64,000 nt of DNA from assembly GCA_900473185.1 (NCBI GenBank), contig UCKU01000019.1, positions 1 through 64,000 of the forward strand, given 5' to 3'. Shown here one piece after another: positions 1 to 8,343 of the stretch (the stretch's first letter is position 1; each line of letters opens with the position of its first letter). The notes beneath the pieces are model-generated. The model ran no database searches. It was given only the letters and a program-made list of their open reading frames with translations, and was not told where the DNA came from. Source of the stretch: Hyphomicrobiales bacterium (GTDB lineage: Bacteria > Pseudomonadota > Alphaproteobacteria > Rhizobiales > Rhizobiaceae). The position numbers and the translations under genes were made by a program.

Positions 1-2
1 TC

Positions 3-176
3 GAGCTTGCCGATCATGTCCGGGTGAACGGGGCGGACCTCAGGAACGGTCTCTTGTCGATCGATCTGGTTCGCGAGATCCCCGAGGCACTGAAGCCGCG
101 CAAGATCTCCATCCAGAGCGCTCCCGCACTGACGTCTGCTGCTCCAGCGCAGATCGAAGCGCAAAAGGCCGCGTAA
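3..176 (+). CDS. Hsp20-family small heat-shock protein, C-terminal part
   Basis: Only the last 57 codons are in the window; the gene begins upstream. The visible frame starts ELADHVRVNGADLRNG and continues LLSIDLVREIPEALKP, which matches the last beta strands of the alpha-crystallin domain of IbpA-like small heat-shock proteins, including the IPEALKPRKI segment used for oligomer contacts. An Ala/Gln-rich tail ends at TAA. By family it would be a cytoplasmic ATP-independent holdase that keeps unfolding proteins soluble. The downstream DUF982 gene is on the same strand 77 nt away and could be cotranscribed. The family is clear; the exact paralogue is not. Confidence 0.85.
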   Translation, partial: ELADHVRVNGADLRNGLLSIDLVREIPEALKPRKISIQSAPALTSAAPAQIEAQKAA

Positions 177-253
177 ACTGCGTTATCCGCAGAACAGGGC
201 GCCGTCGAGACGGCGTCCATCCATCAACATTCCGGGTTGGGAAGGAGAGAGCG

Positions 254-553
254 ATGAAACCCGATATGTTCAAAAAGCCTGTGTGCATTCTTGTCGGCCT
301 CGGCTTTCCGGCAGAAGTTCGTAGCGTGATGGACGCCTACCGGCATCTCGTCGAATGGCCGGTGTCGTTGAGGGACACTGCGCATTCCGTCGCACTCAAG
401 GCCTGCAGTTCCGCGCTCCGAGGCGAGACAGAAGCAGAGACCGCGCGCGGCCTGTTTGCCGCCTTTGCCGAAAAACATGATATGTTTGCGTCGGAAACCG
501 ACCCCATTGTCGCGTCCCAGATCCAGTGCGAGAGTGATCCGCACGTGCATTGA
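254..553 (+). CDS. DUF982 domain protein
   Basis: A 99-residue soluble protein whose pattern fits DUF982: an N-terminal beta strand (VCILVGLGFP), a helix ending in the conserved WPV, then a Cys/Ala helix (ALKACSSALRG) and an AR-x-x-F helix near residues 75-85. DUF982 proteins are small, mostly rhizobial, often multicopy and without an assigned function. An AAGGAGAG ribosome-binding site lies 7 nt before the ATG. It follows the Hsp20 gene on the same strand and may share its transcript. I saw no GGAAC-type promoter directly upstream. Confidence 0.8.
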   Translation: MKPDMFKKPVCILVGLGFPAEVRSVMDAYRHLVEWPVSLRDTAHSVALKACSSALRGETEAETARGLFAAFAEKHDMFASETDPIVASQIQCESDPHVH

Positions 554-948
554 TGTCGACCGATGGGTGACAGTACCTTGGCGCATGCCAGCGAGTGGGA
601 CCGTGACTGCACCATCCGTTCTGGCGCGAAAAGAAGGTCCGTTTCGGCCGCCAGGCGAGGTAGTAATGGCATCCGACCTTTTCGTCGAGGACAAGCGGAC
701 AATTCTCGCTGTCTGAGCGTCGGCCTTTCGAAGCTGCCGCTCAGGCATGTTCTTGCGTGCCGGCGACTTGGCTACGACGAATTCGATCAGTTGTGTTGGG
801 ACTTCGGCAATGTCGCCGGTGTCGGAGACGGATACCCGTGTCTCCCATCGTCGTTGGATAGACGCCGCGCTTCACATTGGCTGACTGCACGCCATCAGCC
901 CCACCGAACGTACCGCGTCTTCGACAGCAAGTCAGGATTGCGACTTGC
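554..948. other. intergenic stretch, no supported gene
   Basis: About 395 bases between the DUF982 gene and the convergent sorbosone-dehydrogenase gene. Open frames exist on both strands, but none has a convincing ribosome-binding site together with recognisable protein composition. I see no strong hairpin with a T-run. Confidence 0.5.
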
Positions 949-2526
949 CTAGGGATCGGCTGCCGGGGCGACCTGCATTTGCGAAGGTGCGGACCTGTCC
1001 GATTGTCCGGCATCTGATTTCAGGTCGGTCGGATGCTCGTTGTTAGAGGCCGTCGGCGCCCGGGGTTGTGCAGTCGAACCCGTCGTGTCCTCTCCGATAC
1101 CCGGGTCCACGTCGATAGTCCGATCGACCTTCGTATCCGTCGAGGCTTGCGTGTTTACCAAAACCTGGTCCGTGCCGATTGGCTGGGGCGTGACCTTGCC
1201 GTCAGACGAAGCAACGCGCCAGACCATATTGCCGGCATCATCAGCAATAAGGAGCGCACCCGTACCGTCGATCCCCAGGCCGACCGGGCGTCCTTTCGCC
1301 TGGTCGCCTTGGATAAAGCCCGTGACGACATCCTGCGCTTTGCCGGATGGCTTGCCATGCTCGAATGGCACGTACACCACCTTGTAGCCGTTGAAGCTGT
1401 CGCGGTTCCAACTGCCGTGCTCGCCAACGAAGGCGCCGTTGGCGTAGGCGGTTGGAAGCGCGGAGTTCATCGAAAAAGTCAGACCGAGCGCTGCGACATG
1501 GCTCGACAAGCCATAATCGGGTGGGATCGCCCTTTCGACCAGATCGGGACGTTGCGGATGCACGCGCGCGTCGACGTGATTGCCATAGTAGCTCCAGGGC
1601 CACCCGTAGAAACCACCTTCCCTCACCGAGGTCATGTAATCAGGAACGAGGTTCGGGCCGAGTTCGTCGCGTTCGTTCACCACCGTCCAGAGCATACCCG
1701 TCTCAGGGTTGAAGGCGAGCCCATTCGGATTGCGCAGACCCGATGCGAAAACGCGCGCGGCACCGGTCTGGCGATCGACCTGCCAGATCGCTGCGCGGCC
1801 TTTTTCCGCTTCAAGCCCGTTCTCGACAATGTTGGAATTCGAGCCGACCGAGACGTAGAGCAGCTTCCCATCCGGGCTGAGCGCCAGATCTTTTGTCCAA
1901 TGGTGGTTTATCGGACCCCCGGGCAACGGGGTCAGAACCTTTGGCCGGGTGGTGATCTCATTCTGCCCAAGCTTATAGGGATAGGCGAGGATGGCGGAGG
2001 TGGAGGCGACGTAGAGCGTGTCGTCGATCCAAGCGACGCCGAACGGCGAATCCAGTTTCGTCAGAAGCTCGTGCTTCTCATCCACTGTCCCATCGCGGTT
2101 CGTGTCACGCAGCAATGTGATGATGTTGCTTTCTTTCTGCTCGCCCATGTTCCCATGGGCCATCGACATGATCCAGCCCCGGATGAAATCCTTCGGTCGT
2201 GAGGTCGTTTCCCCAGATGGTCCGCGCGACTGAATCACCAGCACATCGCCGTTCGGCAAGGTATGGACTGTCCGGGGATTAGCCAGGTCCTTTGCATAGG
2301 CTGTAACAGTCAAGCCATTCGGCGCAGCCGGTGCCTCGCCATCCTGCCACCCAACGACCTTCGCCACTTTCAATTGCGGAAGCAGCGATGGCGCCGGATC
2401 CGGAAGGATCGGGTTTGGGCCGATCTGCTTCGAAACGTCAAATCTTCCACTTTCGGCGTAAGCTGCGGGGCCGACCACAACAAATAGCGTCAAAACGGAC
2501 CCGCCGAGGATTTGGGATTTCTTCAT
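949..2526 (-). CDS. PQQ-dependent sugar (sorbosone-type) dehydrogenase, exported
   Basis: About 525 residues with an N-terminal signal peptide (MKKSQILGGSVLTLF, cleavage near AYAES). The body is a six-bladed propeller of the sorbosone-dehydrogenase/soluble glucose-dehydrogenase type, with blade motifs such as NGDVLVIQSRGP, SPFGVAWIDD, GLRNPNGLAFNPETG and VGEHGSWNRD. Family members oxidise sugars or aldoses in the periplasm with PQQ; substrate and cofactor are inferred here. The C-terminal roughly 60 residues are a low-complexity Ala/Pro/Asp tail. I chose the second of two adjacent ATGs because GGAGG is 5 nt before it and only 2 nt before the first (2529). The start overlaps the stop of the upstream membrane-protein gene, so translation is probably coupled. 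Confidence 0.82.
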   Translation of the reverse strand: MKKSQILGGSVLTLFVVVGPAAYAESGRFDVSKQIGPNPILPDPAPSLLPQLKVAKVVGWQDGEAPAAPNGLTVTAYAKDLANPRTVHTLPNGDVLVIQSRGPSGETTSRPKDFIRGWIMSMAHGNMGEQKESNIITLLRDTNRDGTVDEKHELLTKLDSPFGVAWIDDTLYVASTSAILAYPYKLGQNEITTRPKVLTPLPGGPINHHWTKDLALSPDGKLLYVSVGSNSNIVENGLEAEKGRAAIWQVDRQTGAARVFASGLRNPNGLAFNPETGMLWTVVNERDELGPNLVPDYMTSVREGGFYGWPWSYYGNHVDARVHPQRPDLVERAIPPDYGLSSHVAALGLTFSMNSALPTAYANGAFVGEHGSWNRDSFNGYKVVYVPFEHGKPSGKAQDVVTGFIQGDQAKGRPVGLGIDGTGALLIADDAGNMVWRVASSDGKVTPQPIGTDQVLVNTQASTDTKVDRTIDVDPGIGEDTTGSTAQPRAPTASNNEHPTDLKSDAGQSDRSAPSQMQVAPAADP

Positions 2527-2963
2527 CATATCCTCCAAGCCAGTCTGCCATATTTGCGGGCGGACAGTGCTACGCAAATCAGGCACAACAGAAATGTCGC
2601 AGCTGAAAGCGCCAGTCCATAGGGAACCACTGCCGTCCAGCCATCGCCGGCATGCACAAGGCTGTTGGCAAAAGCGAGCGCCAGTATGATCAGGTAGAGC
2701 AGGCAGGACAGGACGGGAGGCCGCAGCGGACGGGTGCGGGGACGCATCAGATCCATCAACCCGGCGAGGATCGCAAGCGCGCCGAAGACCAGGCCCGTCA
2801 GCAGCAGCCATGCGGAGAAGTTCTGCCACATCAGGTTGCCGCTCTGCCAGAAGGCGATATCGGTGGCTGGTGCAAGCGTGAAGCACACGAATGGAAATGG
2901 CACAAAGAGCGACTGTATCGGATAGGCGGCTGCGTCTCGATCAGTCGGAGAAAATATTGCCAT
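2526..2963 (-). CDS. DUF2231-type four-helix membrane protein
   Basis: About 145 residues with four hydrophobic segments, at roughly residues 16-35, 46-68, 80-100 and 112-135. The opening YPIQSLFVPFPFVCFTLA and the later MWQNFSAWLLLTGLV are typical of the DUF2231 (YitK/CtaF-like) family, small inner-membrane proteins of unknown function that often neighbour redox genes. The ATG at 2963 has GGAGC 4 nt upstream. The open frame continues further upstream, but that part is Arg-rich and unlike a protein. The stop overlaps the start of the sugar dehydrogenase, so the two form an operon. A general-stress promoter sits about 40 nt upstream. Confidence 0.8.
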   Translation of the reverse strand: MAIFSPTDRDAAAYPIQSLFVPFPFVCFTLAPATDIAFWQSGNLMWQNFSAWLLLTGLVFGALAILAGLMDLMRPRTRPLRPPVLSCLLYLIILALAFANSLVHAGDGWTAVVPYGLALSAATFLLCLICVALSARKYGRLAWRI

Positions 2964-3001
2964 GGATGCTCCGTAGAATGAGAGCTTTGAGATGCTTATC
3001 A

Positions 3002-3026
3002 AACTACGTCGACGGGAGATGGTTCC
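3002..3026 (-). promoter_or_regulatory. EcfG/RpoE2-type promoter of the DUF2231-dehydrogenase operon
   Basis: Reading the minus strand: GGAAC (3026-3022), 16 nt, AGTT (3005-3002). This matches GGAAC-N18-TT. The implied transcription start is about 30 nt before the DUF2231 ATG. Confidence 0.7.
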
Positions 3027-3572
3027 GACCCGGCGTGTTGGTGCAACAACGGGCACGAGCGGCGTTGGAGTACAGGGCGGAGCGCGAACAAGAAGGAGAT
3101 GAAGCAACCGCGGAGGTCTAGCCTGCTCCAAGGCGCAATCCTTCCTGCGGTGGAAAACGAGTTCGCGAGCACGATGTTTCAACCGGCCGAACTTGCCTGC
3201 GAAAACAGGTAGTCGTCTCAGTTCCGGCGCGCCGCCTTGCCGATAAGACGTGCTGCACGTTTCCATTATTCACTGCACTATCGTCGCTCATTTACGCAAC
3301 CTGCGACCTCCATGAACTTGCTGCGGCTCCTGGAAGTCGGGTCCGTTCACAAACTCGCGAAAGCTGACATAGCCAAACCGAGTGTCGCGACCCGATTGGG
3401 CTCATCCGCCTTCTCATTGCCGGGATCCTCTCGCGTTCCAATCACCGTCCTCAGCGCGGTTTCCGGACAGCGGATGTGGGAAAGCGGCGCGGCCGAACGT
3501 TTTCGTGGACGTGACACGTTGTCAGACACGTCTCGGAGGACCCGCGCCGCAATCCCATTGAATGACCGTGTC
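3027..3572. other. intergenic stretch, no supported gene
   Basis: Lies between the divergent DUF2231 operon and the LOV kinase. Several open frames occur, but all are Arg/Ser-rich without a ribosome-binding site. I see nothing else beyond the promoters at its two ends. Confidence 0.5.
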
Positions 3573-3598
3573 GGAAACAAAGGAGCTCGCGCCGCGTT
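3573..3598 (+). promoter_or_regulatory. probable EcfG/RpoE2-type promoter of LOV kinase gene
   Basis: GGAAAC, 16 nt, CGTT. This has one mismatch to GGAAC if scored as GGAAA-N19-TT. It ends 30 nt before the ATG of the LOV kinase. Confidence 0.5.
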
Positions 3599-3628
3599 AT
3601 TGGTCCATCTCTTCGCAAGCCTGGACGC

Positions 3629-4663
3629 ATGAAAAGCCATTCAACGAAAAAACTCCAAGGTGATTTGCCTTCCGCATCGTCAGAGGCGGCTTACGGCGAT
3701 CGCAAAGAACTGGCAGCCATCGCCTTCGAGCGCACCAGGATGCCGATGGTCGTCACAGACGCGCGCACACCCGATCTGCCGATTGTACTGGCAAACAAAT
3801 CATTTCTCGAACTGACAGGCTACAGCGCCGAGGAGGTGCTCGGCCGCAACTGTCGTTTCCTGCAAGGGCCTGCGACATCTCCTATAGCTGTTGCAGAAAT
3901 TCGTGCAGGCATAGCCGACGAGCGGGAGGTCAATGTCGAGATCCTCAACTACAAGAAAAACGGCGAACCGTTCTGGAATCGCCTGCACCTAAGTCCAATC
4001 CGCGGCGACGATGGACGGATCCTGTATTATTTTGGATCTCAAATCGACATGACAGAGTATCGCCGCGTCGAAGCCCTGGAGGCCTCCGAACACCGCTTGC
4101 TGAGGGAGGTCGATCACCGCGCGAAGAATGTCCTGGCGATAGTCGATAGCATCGTCCGCCTCAGCAATGCAGATAACCCGGCACTTTATGCCGCCGCGAT
4201 CCAACATCGCGTGCAGGCGCTTGCCCGTGCCCACGCCTTGCTTGCTGAGCGAAGATGGACAAGCATTTCCGTTGAGGAACTCATTCGTCAACAAGTCGCG
4301 CCGTTCGCAGCGGCCCGCGCTTCATTTAGTGGGCCGGACATCAGGTTGCCGGCATCGATCGTCCAGCCACTTGCGCTCGTTTTCCACGAACTCGCTGTCA
4401 ACGCAGCCCGTCATGGCGCCCTTGCCGTCGAGCAGGGCACACTTTCCATCCGTTGGAGGCCGGGGCAGTCGGGCAAGGGCCTCAGCATCCGGTGGCAGGA
4501 GACCGGCGCCGACGCTCCGTCTAAATGGACCAAACGAGGATTTGGTACCGTGATTGTCGGTGCGATGGTCGAAAAACAGCTCAAGGGACGCCTTGAGAGA
4601 AACTGGCTCGATGAAGGGCTGCTTATCGACATTGAAATCCCAACGGCGGAGTTGACCACCTGA
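3629..4663 (+). CDS. LOV-domain blue-light sensor histidine kinase, HWE type
   Basis: 344 residues. A LOV (PAS) domain spans about 30-145 with the flavin motif GRNCRFLQG; Cys75 is the residue that forms the FMN adduct, and LNYKKNGEPFWN is the usual second strand. A short linker leads to an HWE kinase core: phospho-acceptor H163 in EVDHRAKNVLA, the N-box HELAVNAARHGAL (253-265) and a late GFGTVIV. Such kinases normally phosphorylate PhyR-type regulators or single-domain receivers of the general stress response. No receiver is adjacent here. The promoter just upstream is itself of the stress type, suggesting feedback. The opposite-strand HU gene is convergent. Confidence 0.92.
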   Translation: MKSHSTKKLQGDLPSASSEAAYGDRKELAAIAFERTRMPMVVTDARTPDLPIVLANKSFLELTGYSAEEVLGRNCRFLQGPATSPIAVAEIRAGIADEREVNVEILNYKKNGEPFWNRLHLSPIRGDDGRILYYFGSQIDMTEYRRVEALEASEHRLLREVDHRAKNVLAIVDSIVRLSNADNPALYAAAIQHRVQALARAHALLAERRWTSISVEELIRQQVAPFAAARASFSGPDIRLPASIVQPLALVFHELAVNAARHGALAVEQGTLSIRWRPGQSGKGLSIRWQETGADAPSKWTKRGFGTVIVGAMVEKQLKGRLERNWLDEGLLIDIEIPTAELTT

Positions 4664-4724
4664 GAACGGCTTTCTTGGCAGGTGAAAGCAACGTCGAACC
4701 CAGCGTTATCAAATGCGTAGCGTT

Positions 4725-4752
4725 AGAGCCTCTCCTGACCGGACGAGGCTCT
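4725..4752. terminator. hairpin between convergent genes
   Basis: AGAGCCTC and GAGGCTCT pair perfectly (8 bp) around a 12-nt loop, between the ends of the LOV kinase and HU genes. There is no clear T-run on either side, so a role as a bidirectional terminator is only likely. Confidence 0.4.
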
Positions 4753-4759
4753 TCGCGTA

Positions 4760-5038
4760 TCACTTGTTCATCGCATCCTTGAGCGCCTTGGCCGGCTGGA
4801 AGGTCAGCTTCTTTGCGGCCGCAACCTTGATCGTCGCGCCGGTCGAGGGATTGCGTGCTTCGCGCTCCGGCGTCGCCTTGACTTTGAACTTGCCAAAGCC
4901 CGGCAGCGAGGTTTCGTTGCCGGCAAGAGCTGCCTCGGTGATCGAAGCGAGGACCGCCTCGACGATCGCCTTGCCCTGTACCTTCGTCAGACCGTGTTCG
5001 CCAGCAATCCTGTCTGCGATTTCGTTGGTCGTCGTCAT
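4760..5038 (-). CDS. HU-family DNA-binding protein
   Basis: 92 residues, the normal HU length. It has the N-terminal dimerisation helices (EIADRIAGEHGLTKVQ), the LPGFGKFKVK strand-turn, the DNA-arm region with RNPSTGATI, and a C-terminal helix with FQPAKALKDAM. HU dimers bend and compact DNA in the nucleoid. The ATG at 5038 is preceded by CGGAGAACGAC. The frame extends upstream, but that part lacks HU character. It is convergent with the LOV kinase. One of several HU paralogues expected in rhizobia. Confidence 0.93.
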   Translation of the reverse strand: MTTTNEIADRIAGEHGLTKVQGKAIVEAVLASITEAALAGNETSLPGFGKFKVKATPEREARNPSTGATIKVAAAKKLTFQPAKALKDAMNK

Positions 5039-5467
5039 GTCGTTCTCCGCATCGTCGTTGATGCGCAATCCCTGACACCGACCGCGTCCATTGTCATGGA
5101 GGCGACACCGGCGATGGCGCTCGTTCAGCGAGATTTCCACAGTTTCCAGTCGATCTGTCGCCCCTGGCGTGCTTATTCGTGCCAATTTCAGAAAATGAGG
5201 CAAATAGCCGAGCTTCTCGCGTCATCCTTCAGTCCATCGATCCGCCAGCTCCTGATTTTCGTTCATTCCTCCATCGAACCCGTCCGCTTATCTCATCCAA
5301 CCGGACGGCAGTAATTTTCAGTGATAGGGTCCGCAGTTCCTCGGACTGACAGGGCGAGGGGGTTGGCAAACAGCTGAACCATCGTCAATAAGTTCGAAAT
5401 AATCTTCAACGATTATTGACGGCGACTGATATGGTCGAGCGACTTTACTAACCGCAAGGATTTACCG
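5039..5467. other. regulatory intergenic region upstream of the SyrB-like gene
   Basis: About 430 bases between the divergent HU and SyrB-like genes without a credible gene. It contains a conspicuous nested inverted repeat, listed separately. Confidence 0.5.
5383..5421. promoter_or_regulatory. nested inverted repeats, possible operator
   Basis: An outer perfect 9-bp repeat CGTCAATAA / TTATTGACG (5383-5391 and 5413-5421) encloses an inner perfect 7-bp repeat AATAATC / GATTATT (5398-5404 and 5411-5417, loop 6). The two right arms overlap by five bases, so the two pairings exclude each other. It lies 47 nt before the SyrB-like start. It could be an operator or a switching leader; the function is inferred only from position. 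Confidence 0.5.
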
Positions 5468-5902
5468 ATGGCAGATGATCCGAACCCAACCCCTGCAGTC
5501 GAGACCGCGTCCGCAGATGCGTCTTCGAAGACAAGAGAAAAGAAGACGCGAGCGCCGCGTAAGCCCAAGACCGCCGCTGAGGCGGTTGCCGATACGTCGG
5601 TGAGCGCTCCGGTCAAAAAGACCCGCGGCCCGGCGAAAAAGAACGCGGCGCCCACGGCGTCCGTTGCCCCGGCGGCGACCGCAACCGTCACCAAGGCATC
5701 TGTTCCTGCAAAGAAGCCTAGGGTTTCGAAGGCTCAGCCTGCCAAGCCTGCGCCGCAGGCTGTCGAGGCCACCCCGCCGGAAACCGACGGTTTTGCGGAT
5801 CTTCTGAAGCTCGAAGAAGAGAACCAGAAGCTGCGCAAGGCGCTCTCCGACAAGCTCCGCGCCGAGAACGCCGATCTGCGCAAAAAGCTCGGATTGGTTT
5901 GA
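5468..5902 (+). CDS. SyrB-like regulator
   Basis: 144 residues. The first two thirds are Ala/Pro/Lys-rich and disordered, with basic patches (KTREKKTRAPRKPK, KKTRGPAKK, AKKPRVSKA) like a histone tail. The C-terminus is an amphipathic coiled helix with leucine spacing (LLKLEEENQKLRKALS, then LRAENADLRKKLGLV). This is the architecture of Sinorhizobium SyrB, which lowers expression of the symbiotic activator gene syrM. A second protein of the same type follows on the same strand. SyrB relatives are widespread in non-symbiotic rhizobia, so a symbiotic role is not implied. Start supported by AAGGATTTACCG. Confidence 0.7.
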   Translation: MADDPNPTPAVETASADASSKTREKKTRAPRKPKTAAEAVADTSVSAPVKKTRGPAKKNAAPTASVAPAATATVTKASVPAKKPRVSKAQPAKPAPQAVEATPPETDGFADLLKLEEENQKLRKALSDKLRAENADLRKKLGLV

Positions 5903-5949
5903 TCATCAACAAACCGGTCCACAGGGCTTGATCTTGTTTTATGACGAAG

Positions 5950-5976
5950 GACCGGGCTCGCATTGCAAGCCCGGTC
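5950..5976. terminator. hairpin between the two SyrB-like genes
   Basis: GACCGGGCT (5950-5958) and AGCCCGGTC (5968-5976) form a perfect 9-bp stem with a 9-nt loop. There is no T-run, so it may be a weak terminator or an mRNA-stabilising structure. Confidence 0.4.
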
Positions 5977-6022
5977 TCCGGCTCAGTACTATGGCACTAA
6001 GAAAACGAGTCGGGAGGTGGTG

Positions 6023-6610
6023 ATGAGATCACCGTGGAAGCTAATCAAGGACTTTGCGTCGCGCCATAAGGCGACAGACGCGAGTGCGCCGGCCGATGAA
6101 ATCGTGGCGATACCCGATCCACGAGCAGAGGAATACCGGCAAGATCCAACTCTGCGGACGGAAATAGAAGCCGCAATCGAATCTAAGTCGACCGTTTATG
6201 AGAACGATGCGCGTGAACTGTCGGATTCAGCTGGTGCGGCGGCCGAGCCACCCGCTCGGGTGCACCAATCCGATCCTCTGGTTGGCGAGCAGTCAGAAGC
6301 CAGCGCTTTAAAGGTTTATGACCAACCTTCGCCGACCGTAACCGTCATCGCAGGTGAAAACGGCGGGGGAGTTCCGCCGGGCGGTACAAAAAAGAAAAGG
6401 GCAAAGGCTGCTCGGACGCGGGAAAATCGCCGGGAACAATCTGGCGTCACACAAGCGGCCGGAGAGCCAGCGGCGGAGAAAAAAACGTTCCTCGACGAGG
6501 CCATTGAGCTGGAACTCGAAATTAAGGATCTCCGATCGCAGCTCTCCGCAAAACTGCTTGAGCAGAACGCGCATTTGCGTCGCCTGCTCGAACGCTATGA
6601 CGACAAGTGA
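6023..6610 (+). CDS. second SyrB-like protein
   Basis: About 195 residues, beginning MRSPWKLIKDFASRHK. A long acidic, disordered middle is followed by a basic stretch (TKKKRAKAARTRENRR) and a C-terminal leucine-rich helix (ELELEIKDLRSQLSAK, then LLEQNAHLRRLLERYD) like that of SyrB. The ATG at 6023 was chosen because GGGAGGTGG is directly before it; an in-frame start 60 nt upstream lacks one. The family match rests mainly on the C-terminal helix. It follows the first SyrB-like gene by 120 nt, with a hairpin between them. Confidence 0.6.
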   Translation: MRSPWKLIKDFASRHKATDASAPADEIVAIPDPRAEEYRQDPTLRTEIEAAIESKSTVYENDARELSDSAGAAAEPPARVHQSDPLVGEQSEASALKVYDQPSPTVTVIAGENGGGVPPGGTKKKRAKAARTRENRREQSGVTQAAGEPAAEKKTFLDEAIELELEIKDLRSQLSAKLLEQNAHLRRLLERYDDK

Positions 6611-6987
6611 GCCACCGGACCGGGCCGACCGGCAGGCCGCCTTCAATCTTTACGAGCGATGTTTGCCACCGACAGCCGCGACGTCCTATCTCCGGAAACA
6701 TAGGCGCTCCGCTCGCCCGTGACATGCGCGCCGGCGGACACGCGATTGCCTACACAGACCGGGTGGCCGCGGTGTTTCCGCATGCCAGGTGGTTGGAACT
6801 CTCGTCGGAAGATAGGATGCGGCCTGCACCGACACATCTGGGCCGGCGTGGCAACGCATTCCCTGGACGCAAGCAGAGGGCGTTGCCCCGCCTCTTGCCT
6901 GTCGAAAGGCCATTTCGTGCGCGTTTTATCAATATCGACGCTACTCCGGAATTTTCGAACCCTTGAGGTCACAGACGGCCGTGGCAC
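6611..6987. other. intergenic stretch, no supported gene
   Basis: Lies between the SyrB-like gene and the convergent DUF1206 gene. Overlapping frames on both strands look like random translation. I see no clear terminator. Confidence 0.45.
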
Positions 6988-7800
6988 TCATCGAATTGCC
7001 GGCATTGACCGCTTTGTCGTTGCCAGTGAAGCTGTATGGATCACCCGGTATCGAGCCTCAACAAGGTTGTAGATGCCAAACGCGGCCAGACCTGCTGCGG
7101 CAGCGAAATAAAGAATGGCCCCGTACGGGAGCTGCCGGACCCAGGCCATCGCGTCGCCCATACTTCCAGCCTGTTCCGGATCGACCCGAAATCCGGCATA
7201 AACGAAAAGCATGCCTGTCACAGCGAAAACGACGCCGCGAGAGACGAGACCATAGATGCAGACGGCTCTAAGAAAACCCTTGCTGGCGGCTGGAAGGCGC
7301 AGATACCGCTCGAATTTCCCCGTAATGCCCTTTGAAGCCGTTATAGCGCCGCCGCCGACGAAGCCGAGGCCCACCGCTATTGCAAGATAAAAACCGAACG
7401 GCTGTGACATGATCCAGTGGGCAAGCCCCTTCTCACCAGCGCCCTCACGCCCGCCAGAAGGAAAAAGGGCATGTCCGAGCGCGTAGCTTGCCAGGGCGAG
7501 ATAGGTCACGGCGCTGCCAAGCAAGGCGAGCCGGATGGCCACGGCTTTCGCGCCGAACCCATGACCATCTGTGTCGGCGACGGACTGGGCCAATCTCCAG
7601 GCCACAAACCCCAAAAGACCCAGACCGATCAATGCCACCCAGACCCGGCCCAGAGGCTGTTCCAGAAGGGTCGCGAGGGCCGATTTCGTTTCAGGGGCCA
7701 CACCGGAAAATAGGGCTAGCCCGGCGACAAGAAGGAAAACGATACCCCGTGCAACATAGCCGCACTTGGCAAGCATATCGAACCGAGATTGGCGGATCAT
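6988..7800 (-). CDS. DUF1206 membrane protein
   Basis: 270 residues with six hydrophobic helices arranged as three repeated pairs. Each pair opens with a motif like CGYVARGIVFLLVAG, and similar ARG/SRG-x-V-F turns recur (IYGLVSRGVVFAVTG), as in DUF1206. Function is unknown; members are inner-membrane proteins often found among stress genes. The last residues are a short basic tail. Start at the ATG at 7800, which begins MIRQSRFDMLAK; the upstream region carries no GGAAC-type box that I could find. Confidence 0.82.
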   Translation of the reverse strand: MIRQSRFDMLAKCGYVARGIVFLLVAGLALFSGVAPETKSALATLLEQPLGRVWVALIGLGLLGFVAWRLAQSVADTDGHGFGAKAVAIRLALLGSAVTYLALASYALGHALFPSGGREGAGEKGLAHWIMSQPFGFYLAIAVGLGFVGGGAITASKGITGKFERYLRLPAASKGFLRAVCIYGLVSRGVVFAVTGMLFVYAGFRVDPEQAGSMGDAMAWVRQLPYGAILYFAAAAGLAAFGIYNLVEARYRVIHTASLATTKRSMPAIR

Positions 7801-8198
7801 GGCGGATGGGTCCTTTACGTTCGTACCAGCTAACGCGCCATCACTCGAAAAGTTTTCAGGCGCCGGTCGATTGCTCGCGCACTTCGATCTGTCCTTCGTC
7901 TTCCCCTATCTCCAGCCGACCGTTGCTCGCGCTGCGGGGCGCAACCTGCATGCGTGCGAGCGGCGATTAAAATAGGCCTTTGCGACAGGGCAGTCCTACC
8001 AGCTTGGAAGGTGCTACGAGGTCTGAAGCGCACGACGTTCCATTTTCGCAACGTCGCCGATCAGGCACGGTCAGCTGCGCGCGATGTCTCCACGCCAGCC
8101 GTTGAAATCCGTGGGTTCTAACGGCGTGATGGTGCGTTCCAAGCCTTGAACCCGATCGTTCAAAGGCTTCGCATCGACCTGGAGGCGCTCAAGAAAAA
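7801..8198. other. intergenic stretch, no supported gene
   Basis: About 400 bases between the DUF1206 start and a minus-strand terminator. No frame has both a ribosome-binding site and protein-like composition. Confidence 0.45.
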
Positions 8199-8220
8199 AG
8201 CCTCGCCCGAAGGCGAGGCT
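8199..8220 (-). terminator. strong intrinsic terminator on the minus strand
   Basis: AGCCTCGCC-CGAA-GGCGAGGCT forms a perfect 9-bp stem. On the minus strand it is followed by TTTTTTCTT. No recognised minus-strand gene lies upstream of it (8220-8880), so it may end a small RNA or an unannotated transcript antisense to the entericidin gene. Confidence 0.75.
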
Positions 8221-8287
8221 GACCGTGATAAAATCTTGGGAGGCAGTATTATGGCGGCTTACCGCGTCTTGGTTGCGTCAAGCTTGT

Positions 8288-8312
8288 GGAACCCATCTGC
8301 TCTTCAACGGTT
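8288..8312 (+). promoter_or_regulatory. EcfG/RpoE2-type promoter of entericidin gene
   Basis: GGAAC (8288-8292), 16 nt, GGTT (8309-8312). It ends 31 nt before the ATG. Confidence 0.7.
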
Positions 8313-8343
8313 ATGACCCTGTTCAACCAACAGGGGAATCCCA

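Noticed and set aside
1033..2202. 389-codon plus-strand frame over the sugar dehydrogenase
   Set aside because: Shadow of the opposite-strand gene, Arg-rich, no family match.
3237..3632. 131-codon frame before the first LOV kinase
   Set aside because: No ribosome-binding site or recognisable domain; it runs through the kinase promoter.
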